NCBI RefSeq assembly: GCF_008764295.1
Contig: NZ_VTQX01000027.1
Coordinates: 1-53,556 of the forward strand
DNA length: 53,556 nt
Source: Bacillus methanolicus
GTDB lineage: Bacteria > Bacillota > Bacilli > Bacillales > Cytobacillaceae
Direction of reading: 5' to 3'
In this document: one piece after another, positions 47,292 to 53,556 of the stretch
How the letters are laid out: each line of letters begins with the position of its first letter
How positions within the stretch are numbered: position 1 is the first letter of the stretch
The notes under the pieces: model-generated
What the model saw: only the letters and a program-made list of their open reading frames with translations
Databases searched by the model: none
Told to the model about the DNA's origin: nothing
Translations under genes and position numbers: made by a program

Positions 47292-48854
47292 ATGGATTTA
47301 GTAATTATAATCATCTCCATTTTGCTTGGCCTATTCGTCGGTGCAGTTGTTGGCTATTTTGTTCGTAAATCCGTTGCTGAAGCAAAGATTGCAGGCGCAA
47401 AAGATGCGGCGGAGCAAATTTTAGAGGATGCAAAGCGTGATGCGGACTCGACTAAAAAGGAAGCTCTGCTAGAAGCAAAGGATGAAATTCACAAGCTTCG
47501 AACAGAAGCTGAACGTGAAATTCGTGATCGAAGAAATGAGTTGCAAAAACAAGAAAATCGTTTAATGCAAAAAGAGGAAAACTTAGATCGAAAAGATGAG
47601 TCGTTAGATAAACGCGAATCACTATTAGAAAAGAGGGACGATTCTCTTAACAAAAGACAACAGCATATTGAAGAGATGGAAAGCAAAGTGGACGAGATCT
47701 TAAAGAAGCAACAATCTGAGCTTGAACGCATCTCAGGCTTAACGCGTGATGAAGCGAAGTCCATCATTTTAGAGCGAATGGATAAGGAATTATCTCACGA
47801 GATCGCTTTAATGGTTAAAGAGAGTGAGAATAAAGCAAAAGAGGAAGCGGACAAGAAAGCAAAAGAAATCTTGTCATTAGCCATTCAAAGATGTGCGGCG
47901 GATCACGTGGCTGAAACAACTGTCTCAGTTGTAAGTTTACCAAATGATGAAATGAAAGGTCGCATCATTGGACGTGAAGGTCGTAATATTCGTACACTTG
48001 AAACTCTTACTGGGATTGACCTCATTATTGATGATACACCGGAGGCTGTTATTCTTTCAGGCTTTGATCCAATTCGCAGAGAGACAGCGAGACTTGCGCT
48101 AGAGAAGCTTGTTCAGGATGGTCGGATTCATCCAGCTCGTATTGAAGAGATGGTTGATAAGGCACGTCGCGAGGTGGATGAGCATATTCGAGAAATCGGT
48201 GAGCAAACAACCTTTGAGGTTGGAGTACATGGTCTCCATCCAGATTTAATTAAAATTCTGGGTCGCCTAAAGTTCCGTACAAGCTACGGACAAAATGTGC
48301 TTAAGCATTCCATTGAAGTTGCTCAACTTTCTGGATTATTAGCTGCTGAGCTTGGAGAAGATGAAACATTAGCTCGTCGTGCTGGATTGCTTCACGATAT
48401 TGGCAAAGCAATTGACCATGAAGTAGAAGGAAGCCATGTGGAAATTGGGGTTGAGCTTGCAACAAAGTATAAAGAGCACCCAGTTGTCATCAACAGTATT
48501 GCTTCCCATCATGGGGATAGTGAAGCTCAATCTGTCATTGCTGTGCTTGTGGCCGCTGCAGACGCGTTATCAGCCGCTAGACCTGGAGCAAGAAGAGAAA
48601 CGTTGGAAAACTATATTCGTCGCTTAGAAAAGCTTGAGGAAATTTCTGAGTCCTATGATGGAGTCGAGAAATCATTTGCGATTCAAGCAGGTAGGGAAGT
48701 TCGTATTATTGTAAAACCTGATCAAATAGACGATTTAGAATCACATCGTCTTGCTCGAGATATTCGCAAGAAAATTGAGTCTGAACTTGATTATCCAGGT
48801 CATATAAAAGTAACAGTTATTCGTGAAACGAGAGCTGTTGAATATGCGAAATAA
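47292..48854 (+). CDS. rny: Ribonuclease Y
   Basis: The membrane-anchored endoribonuclease that starts much mRNA decay in Bacillus. The 520-aa protein has an N-terminal membrane helix (residues 3-24), a long charged coiled coil (about 30-200), a KH domain ([15 protein letters not shown]) and an HD domain with [12 protein letters not shown] (about residue 366). I prefer the second of two adjacent ATGs (47292 over 47289), because AGGAGG (47279-47284) then lies 7 nt away instead of 4, and the length then equals the B. subtilis protein. Confidence 0.97.
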   Translation: MDLVIIIISILLGLFVGAVVGYFVRKSVAEAKIAGAKDAAEQILEDAKRDADSTKKEALLEAKDEIHKLRTEAEREIRDRRNELQKQENRLMQKEENLDRKDESLDKRESLLEKRDDSLNKRQQHIEEMESKVDEILKKQQSELERISGLTRDEAKSIILERMDKELSHEIALMVKESENKAKEEADKKAKEILSLAIQRCAADHVAETTVSVVSLPNDEMKGRIIGREGRNIRTLETLTGIDLIIDDTPEAVILSGFDPIRRETARLALEKLVQDGRIHPARIEEMVDKARREVDEHIREIGEQTTFEVGVHGLHPDLIKILGRLKFRTSYGQNVLKHSIEVAQLSGLLAAELGEDETLARRAGLLHDIGKAIDHEVEGSHVEIGVELATKYKEHPVVINSIASHHGDSEAQSVIAVLVAAADALSAARPGARRETLENYIRRLEKLEEISESYDGVEKSFAIQAGREVRIIVKPDQIDDLESHRLARDIRKKIESELDYPGHIKVTVIRETRAVEYAK

Positions 48855-48884
48855 ATAAAACGGTGCATTTGCACCGTTTTATTT
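48853..48884. terminator. Bidirectional terminator after rny
   Basis: A perfect 14-bp stem AAATAAAACGGTGC with its complement, loop ATTT. A-rich on one side and T-rich on the other, it could work on both strands. Confidence 0.85.
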
Positions 48885-48896
48885 ATTTTATTTTTT

Positions 48897-48905
48897 TGCT
48901 ATAAT
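48897..48905 (+). promoter_or_regulatory. Extended -10 promoter of ymdB (TGCTATAAT)
   Basis: A full match to TGnTATAAT, 12 bp after the rny terminator and 33 bp before the ymdB start. The -35 position is only a T run. Confidence 0.6.
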
Positions 48906-48938
48906 GAACCATTAGTACATACGAGAAAGGGATTGAAC

Positions 48939-49736
48939 ATGGATATATTGTTTATTGGAGATGTAGTAGGCTCCCCTGGCCGTGATATGGTGATGGAATA
49001 TGTTCCAAAGCTGAAAGAAAAATATCGTCCACATGTTACGATTATTAATGGTGAGAATGCTGCAGGCGGTAAGGGAATTACGGAAAAAATTTATCGGAGC
49101 TTTTTAGAGGTTGGTGCCCAAGTAGTAACGCTCGGAAATCATACTTGGGACAACCGTGAAATTTTCGAATTTATTGAAGACGCGAAGTATCTTATTCGTC
49201 CAGCTAATTTTCCAGAAAATAACCCTGGAAAAGGGATCGTGTATGTGCGAATGAATCAACTTGAAATTGCTGTGATTAATCTCCAAGGGCGTACATTTAT
49301 GCCGGCGATTGATGATCCGTTTGTAAAGGCAGATCAGCTTATTAAAGAGGCAAAGGAACGAACTCCTTTTATCTTCGTTGATTTTCATGGTGAGGCAACA
49401 AGCGAAAAGCAAGCAATCGGTTGGTATTTAGATGGCAGAGTATCTGCTATTGTTGGGACGCACACACATGTACAAACGGCAGATAATCGCGTATTGCCGA
49501 AAGGTACTGCTTACATCTCTGATGTAGGGATGACGGGACCTTATGATGGAATTCTCGGAATGGAGCGGGAAGTGGTATTAAAGCGGTTTTTAACAGGGCT
49601 GCCGGTCCGTTTTGAAGTTCCAAAAACGGGAAGAGCCCAGTTAAGTGCGGTGGTAGTACAATTGGATGATAAAACAGGTTTGGCGAAAAAAATTGAACGC
49701 ATTTTAATTAATGAGGATCATCCATTTTATTCATAG
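48939..49736 (+). CDS. ymdB: Metallophosphoesterase YmdB
   Basis: A 265-aa calcineurin-like phosphodiesterase of the YmdB family (TIGR00282 type). Metal-site motifs are present: FIGDVVGSPGR at the start, NGENAAGGKG, LGNHTWDN, VDFHGEATSEK and VGTHTHVQTAD. In B. subtilis YmdB hydrolyses cyclic nucleotides and influences biofilm formation, motility and nanotube formation. ATG 48939 follows GAAAGGGA. Confidence 0.94.
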   Translation: MDILFIGDVVGSPGRDMVMEYVPKLKEKYRPHVTIINGENAAGGKGITEKIYRSFLEVGAQVVTLGNHTWDNREIFEFIEDAKYLIRPANFPENNPGKGIVYVRMNQLEIAVINLQGRTFMPAIDDPFVKADQLIKEAKERTPFIFVDFHGEATSEKQAIGWYLDGRVSAIVGTHTHVQTADNRVLPKGTAYISDVGMTGPYDGILGMEREVVLKRFLTGLPVRFEVPKTGRAQLSAVVVQLDDKTGLAKKIERILINEDHPFYS

Positions 49737-49738
49737 TA

Positions 49739-49786
49739 TTTGGCCCATTTCGTTTGAAGCTCTTGTTTCAAACAAAATGGGCCAAA
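49739..49786. repeat. 20-bp hairpin directly after ymdB
   Basis: Positions 49739-49758 pair with 49767-49786 with one mismatch around an 8-nt loop. The mismatch is C-A on the + strand but G-U on the - strand. No T run follows on either strand, so it is not a standard terminator. It begins 2 nt after the ymdB stop and could be an mRNA 3' end or stabilising structure. Confidence 0.6.
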
Positions 49787-49890
49787 AATGTTTCGATAGC
49801 AAGATTATTCGCATCTATTTTGAATTCATTCTTCGGTATTTAAAGTTTTTTTCAGAAAACGCCCAAGCAATTTTCCAATATTTTGACCAA

Positions 49891-49918
49891 GCTGGAATAT
49901 GTGATTTAACATTTGAAT
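49891..49918 (+). promoter_or_regulatory. Candidate sigma-H promoter of spoVS
   Basis: GCTGGAATA (49891-49899) and TGAAT (49914-49918) are 14 bp apart. The sigma-H form is RWAGGAnnT-N14-HGAAT: the -10 and the spacing fit exactly, and the -35 matches at 6 of 9 positions. spoVS is a sigma-H gene in B. subtilis. Confidence 0.5.
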
Positions 49919-49997
49919 ATAGTAGCAATGGAATCATATATACCTGACCTGTTCAATAGATGAACATTCAGGGGGGGTAAACGAGGAGGAGCTAGGA

Positions 49998-50258
49998 ATG
50001 GAAATATTAAAAGTTTCAGCAAAATCTAATCCTAATTCTGTAGCTGGTGCGCTTGCCGGAGTTCTGCGGGAAAGAGGAGCTGCGGAAATCCAAGCCATAG
50101 GTGCGGGTGCATTGAATCAAGCCGTAAAGGCAGTAGCAATAGCAAGAGGATTTGTGGCACCTAGCGGAGTTGATTTGATCTGTATTCCGGCCTTTACAGA
50201 CATTCAGATTGATGGAGAAGAAAGAACTGCCATTAAGTTAATTGTTGAACCTAGATGA
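49998..50258 (+). CDS. spoVS: Stage V sporulation protein S
   Basis: An 86-aa Alba-like protein, among the most conserved sporulation proteins, with VSAKSNPNSVAGALAGVLRE, GAGALNQAVKAVAIARGF and IDGEERTAIKLIVEPR. It acts in spore coat and core dehydration stages and in septation control. GAGGAGC lies before ATG 49998. A terminator follows at 50384. Confidence 0.98.
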   Translation: MEILKVSAKSNPNSVAGALAGVLRERGAAEIQAIGAGALNQAVKAVAIARGFVAPSGVDLICIPAFTDIQIDGEERTAIKLIVEPR

Positions 50259-50383
50259 TAATGTTTAGGTAAATGAAAGCATTGGGGTTAAAGGCATGGT
50301 GACAATGTTGTTTAGTCTGGTATAACAACTATTTTTGAAGGAATGAAAGAGCATTCATGCTGGTGGAATCCTTATGCATACAA

Positions 50384-50412
50384 CCTGTTTGCTTAGCAAG
50401 CAGGCTTTTTTC
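50384..50412 (+). terminator. Intrinsic terminator after spoVS
   Basis: CCTGTTTGC pairs with GCAAGCAGG (one G-U) around TTA, then CTTTTTTC. Confidence 0.82.
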
Positions 50413-50621
50413 TTGAAATAATATTGTTGAGCCAATAATCAACATAGATATATAGCAAAGCCTCCTAAAAAGAATTTTAAATTTCTTTAATTATGGGAAA
50501 CATTTAAGAAGCAGTTAAGGATGCCAACTATTTATTATGTTTTGAAAACTAAAAAAATATTCATACTTTCGTCAATATTTATGCGGAAAGGGTTGCTTTT
50601 TTCACAACATAGGGCTAGAAT

Positions 50622-50635
50622 TGAAAGCGTTTAGT
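50622..50635. promoter_or_regulatory. Possible CcpA cre site upstream of korA
   Basis: TGAAAGCGTTTAGT matches the cre consensus TGWAANCGNTNWCA at 12 of 14 positions; the last two bases differ. It is about 215 bp before korA, far for direct repression, so the call is weak. Confidence 0.3.
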
Positions 50636-50848
50636 ACCCTACTTTTCCAATGAAATTTGGATGAGAAATGTACTAGACCATGAGTGAATTTCACAATGTT
50701 TCAGATTCGTCTAGAAACATCACGATCGATATTTTTCTTCTGTTTTAGAATGTGTTTTCTAGGCTGAATGAACCATGTTGGAATGAACTCGTCGAAATCA
50801 AATAACGTTTTTTACATATTTCTTAACGTATCTGAAGGGGTGTAAGAC

Positions 50849-52582
50849 ATGATCAATCAACTTTCTTGGAAAGTTGGCGGACAACAAGGGGAAGGTATTG
50901 AAAGTACTGGGGAAATCTTTTCAATTGCTCTGAATCGTCTGGGCTACTACTTGTATGGCTACCGTCACTTTTCATCACGAATTAAAGGTGGACATACGAA
51001 CAATAAGATTCGTGTAAGTACGACTCAAGTTCGATCTATTTCGGATGATTTAGACATTTTAGTCGCGTTTGACCAAGAGACAGTGGATCTAAATTACAAA
51101 GAGCTTCATGACAATGGAATTATCATCGCCGATGCGAAGTTTAATCCTACTCAACCAGAGGATACCAATGCGACTTTGTATGCAGTCCCATTCACAGAGA
51201 TTGCTACTGAACTGGGAACATCTTTAATGAAAAACATGGTAGCAGTTGGTGCTACATGTGCTGTACTAGATTTAGATATTAATGTTTTCAGAGAAGTGGT
51301 GCAAGAAATCTTTGGCAAAAAAGGTCAACAAGTTGTTGATAAGAATATGGAAGCCGTTAAGGCTGGGTTTGACCATATGAAAGCTGAATTGGCTGAAAAT
51401 GCAGTGATGCATTTGGAGAAAGCTGATGGAAATAAACGTCTTTTCATGATTGGAAACGATGCTATCGCTCTTGGAGCATTAGCTGGTGGCTGTCGCTTTA
51501 TGGCTGCATACCCGATTACACCTGCTTCAGAAATTATGGAATATTTAATTCAGAAGCTTCCAGCACTTGGCGGAACAGTTATTCAAACTGAAGATGAAAT
51601 TGCAGCTGCTACGATGGCGATCGGCGCTAACTATGCCGGGGTTCGTGCGCTCACGGCATCTGCAGGTCCAGGCCTTTCATTGAAAATGGAAGCGATTGGT
51701 TTGTCTGGTATAACTGAACAACCGCTCGTTATTGTCGACACTCAACGAGGGGGCCCATCAACGGGTTTACCAACAAAGCAAGAGCAATCAGATTTGATGG
51801 CGATGATTTATGGAACTCATGGTGAAATTCCAAAGATCGTTATGGCTCCAAGCACGGTGCAAGAAGCATTTTATGATACGGCAGAAGCATTTAATTTAGC
51901 TGAAGAATATCAATGTCCGGTTATTGTTTTATCCGATTTGCAACTATCTCTCGGGAAACAAACAGTGGAACCGCTTGATTATAGTAAGATTGAAATTCGT
52001 CGTGGTAAATTACAGCAAGATCAATTACCTGAAATAGAAAATAAAGGTTATTTCAAGCGTTATGAAGTGACAGAAGACGGTGTCTCACCACGCGTCATCC
52101 CAGGAATGAAAAACGGAATTCACCATGTTACAGGAGTGGAGCATGATGAAACAGGGAAACCATCAGAATCTGCACTTAATCGTAATGCTCAAATGGATAA
52201 GCGTTTCCGCAAAATCGAAAATTTGAAATTTAATACACCAGTATATAAGAATGCTCCTCATCAAGAGCCTGATCTTTTAATCGTTGGCTTTAATTCTACA
52301 CGTGGGGCGATTGAAGAAGCGATAACTCGTCTTGAGCAAGATGGATTAAAAGTGAATCATGCTCATATTCGTTTAATTCATCCATTTCCAACTGATGAGA
52401 TGTTACCACTTGTTCAATCAGCTAAAAACGTTCTGGTTGTTGAAAACAATGCAACAGGTCAGTTAGCCAATATTTTGAAGATGAACGTCGGACATGCTAA
52501 TAAAGTGAAAAACCACTTAAAATACGACGGAAATCCATTCTTGCCACATGAAATTTATACAAAAAGCAAGGAGCTGTTCTAA
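50849..52582 (+). CDS. korA: 2-oxoacid:ferredoxin oxidoreductase, alpha (fused gamma-alpha) subunit
   Basis: With KorB this oxidises a 2-oxoacid (most likely 2-oxoglutarate) to acyl-CoA, passing electrons to ferredoxin. The 577-aa protein starts with the gamma domain (residues 1-180, GGQQGEGIESTGEIF and IKGGHTNNKIRVS) and continues with the alpha pyrimidine-binding domain (AAYPITPASEIMEYL at about 217, TASAGPGLSLKMEAIGLSG). The substrate is not certain from sequence. ATG 50849 follows AAGGGGTG. korB begins 2 bp after the stop. Confidence 0.93.
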   Translation: MINQLSWKVGGQQGEGIESTGEIFSIALNRLGYYLYGYRHFSSRIKGGHTNNKIRVSTTQVRSISDDLDILVAFDQETVDLNYKELHDNGIIIADAKFNPTQPEDTNATLYAVPFTEIATELGTSLMKNMVAVGATCAVLDLDINVFREVVQEIFGKKGQQVVDKNMEAVKAGFDHMKAELAENAVMHLEKADGNKRLFMIGNDAIALGALAGGCRFMAAYPITPASEIMEYLIQKLPALGGTVIQTEDEIAAATMAIGANYAGVRALTASAGPGLSLKMEAIGLSGITEQPLVIVDTQRGGPSTGLPTKQEQSDLMAMIYGTHGEIPKIVMAPSTVQEAFYDTAEAFNLAEEYQCPVIVLSDLQLSLGKQTVEPLDYSKIEIRRGKLQQDQLPEIENKGYFKRYEVTEDGVSPRVIPGMKNGIHHVTGVEHDETGKPSESALNRNAQMDKRFRKIENLKFNTPVYKNAPHQEPDLLIVGFNSTRGAIEEAITRLEQDGLKVNHAHIRLIHPFPTDEMLPLVQSAKNVLVVENNATGQLANILKMNVGHANKVKNHLKYDGNPFLPHEIYTKSKELF

Positions 52583-52584
52583 AA

Positions 52585-53451
52585 ATGGCAACATTTAAAG
52601 ACTTTCGTAATAATGTGAAGCCCAACTGGTGTCCAGGTTGTGGGGATTTCTCGGTTCAAGCGGCTATTCAAAGGGCGGCAGCGAATGTTGGGCTCGAACC
52701 AGAAAATTTAGCAGTTGTTTCAGGTATCGGTTGTTCAGGGCGTATTTCTGGATATATCAATTCATATGGATTCCATGGAATCCATGGACGTTCTCTTCCA
52801 ATTGCCCAAGGGGTAAAAATGGCCAATCGTGATTTAACGGTGATTGCCTCTGGAGGGGACGGAGATGGTTTTGCGATTGGAATGGGTCATACGATTCATG
52901 CCATTCGTCGTAACGTCGATATCACATATATCGTCATGGATAATCAAATCTATGGATTAACTAAAGGTCAAACTTCTCCTAGGTCAGCAGCTGGTTTTAA
53001 AACAAAATCGACGCCATCAGGATCTGTTGAACAACCAATTTCCCCAATGGAAATGGCTTTAACTGCTGGTGCTACTTTTGTAGCGCAAAGCTTCTCAACC
53101 GATTTAAAAGATTTAACAGCTTTAATTGAAGCTGGAATTAAACATAAAGGCTTTTCTTTAATCAACGTATTTAGTCCATGTGTAACGTACAACAAGGTTA
53201 ATACGTATGATTGGTTTAAGGAAAACCTTACGAAATTGGCAGATATCGAAGGATATGATCCATCAAGCCGTGAACAAGCTATGCAAACCCTTATGAAACA
53301 TGATGGCTTAGTAACGGGACTTATTTATCAAAATACGGAGCGACCATCTTATCAGGAGATGCTTCCTGGTTACTCAGAAACACCGCTTTCCCAAGCAGAT
53401 TTGCAAATAGATGAAGCGCATTTTGAAAAATTAGTAGCTGAGTTTATGTAA
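52585..53451 (+). CDS. korB: 2-oxoacid:ferredoxin oxidoreductase, beta subunit
   Basis: A 288-aa thiamine-diphosphate-binding subunit. Cys16 and Cys19 (NWCPGCGDFS), Cys50 (GIGCSGR) and Cys at about 199 (SPCVTYN) can hold a [4Fe-4S] cluster. GGDGDGFAIGMGH (about 91) and MDNQIYGLTKGQ form the TPP/metal site. AAGGAG (52568-52573) lies at the end of korA, so the two are coupled. Many Bacilli carry this pair next to spoVS and miaB; B. subtilis has tdh-kbl instead. Confidence 0.94.
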   Translation: MATFKDFRNNVKPNWCPGCGDFSVQAAIQRAAANVGLEPENLAVVSGIGCSGRISGYINSYGFHGIHGRSLPIAQGVKMANRDLTVIASGGDGDGFAIGMGHTIHAIRRNVDITYIVMDNQIYGLTKGQTSPRSAAGFKTKSTPSGSVEQPISPMEMALTAGATFVAQSFSTDLKDLTALIEAGIKHKGFSLINVFSPCVTYNKVNTYDWFKENLTKLADIEGYDPSSREQAMQTLMKHDGLVTGLIYQNTERPSYQEMLPGYSETPLSQADLQIDEAHFEKLVAEFM

Positions 53452-53466
53452 TAGAAAGAAACTTTA

Positions 53467-53495
53467 AAACAACCTCAAATACTTTGAGGTTGTTT
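53467..53495 (+). terminator. Intrinsic terminator after korB
   Basis: A perfect 13-bp stem AAACAACCTCAAA with its complement around TAC; the 3' arm supplies GTTTC. Confidence 0.75.
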
Positions 53496-53507
53496 CAGTT
53501 TGTCGAC

Positions 53508-53545
53508 AAAAGGGGTTCGGAATGGTCACATTCCGAACCCCTTTT
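53508..53545. terminator. Second hairpin after korB
   Basis: A perfect 17-bp stem (53508-53524 with 53529-53545) around GTCA, with AAAA at one foot and TTTT at the other, so it could act on both strands. It lies 12 bp after the first hairpin, at the end of the window. Confidence 0.7.
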
Positions 53546-53556
53546 AATGATTTTCT

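Larger units (their letters stand above)
50259..50848. other. spoVS-korA intergenic region
   Basis: About 590 bp holding the spoVS terminator and a cre-like site (50622-50635). I found no good sigma-A promoter for korA and no gene. Confidence 0.5.

Noticed and set aside
49711..49947. 78-codon open frame after ymdB
   Set aside because: It starts inside ymdB, runs through a large hairpin and overlaps the spoVS promoter region; no ribosome site.

Overview
This window is a stretch of ordinary chromosome from an endospore-forming, low-GC Gram-positive bacterium of the Bacillaceae. Three things point there: the Gram-positive replicative polymerase PolC, sporulation genes (spoVFA/spoVFB, spoIIIE, spoVS, ylxY, mlpA, ymxH, tepA), and a gene order that largely follows the Bacillus subtilis polC-to-spoVS segment as I remember it. 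I support 43 protein genes, all on the + strand, with AGGAGG-type ribosome sites and several GTG or TTG starts. I see no rRNA, tRNA, CRISPR array, insertion sequence or prophage. I did not find a clearly new multi-gene system; the less ordinary material lies in the intergenic DNA.

Layout. 1-405: noncoding, with a hairpin and the polC promoter. 406-4725: polC. 4835-10662: the nusA/infB translation-transcription operon (rimP, nusA, ylxR, ylxQ, infB, ylxP, rbfA), with a promoter and a terminator-like hairpin in its leader. 11060-12959: truB-ribF. 13155-16292: rpsO and pnpA, separated by three tandem foldback repeats. 16456-19266: ylxY, mlpA, ymxH. 20067-25264: dipicolinate and lysine/diaminopimelate genes (spoVFA, spoVFB, asd, dapG, dapA), which feed spore-core dipicolinate and cell wall. 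25628-31015: rnjB, tepA, ylzJ, spoIIIE. 31238-37011: a GntR regulator (YmfC type) followed by a complete BMP-type nucleoside ABC importer. 37179-42301: the M16 pair ymfF/ymfH, ymfI (EF-P modification), ymfJ, ymfK. 42430-46927: rodZ, pgsA, cinA, recA with a LexA box. 47292-49736: rny and ymdB. 49998-50258: spoVS. 50849-53451: korA-korB, a 2-oxoacid:ferredoxin oxidoreductase.

How the genes work together. Much of the window is information processing: replication (PolC), transcription elongation (NusA), ribosome maturation and initiation (RimP, RbfA, IF2, S15, TruB), and RNA decay (PNPase, RNase J2, RNase Y). RNA-modifying or RNA-binding accessories (YlxR, YlxQ, YmfI acting on EF-P) join them. 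A second theme is sporulation: Asd and DapA make the precursor that SpoVFA/B turn into dipicolinic acid, SpoIIIE pumps the forespore chromosome, and SpoVS and YmdB act on sporulation or developmental decisions. A third is envelope and DNA repair (RodZ, PgsA, CinA, RecA).

Worth a second look: the 153-bp tandem foldback repeats at 13539-13982, whose third copy keeps the stem but changes its sequence; the NusA-leader hairpin; a short ORF in the rimP leader whose ribosome site sits inside a hairpin; a perfect 18-bp palindrome before the GntR gene; an unexplained gap of about 800 bp before spoVFA with a candidate sigma-K site and a 31-codon ORF; and an RNase J2 that keeps its full metal-binding motif. 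All functional names rest on motif and synteny recognition by eye, not on database searches.
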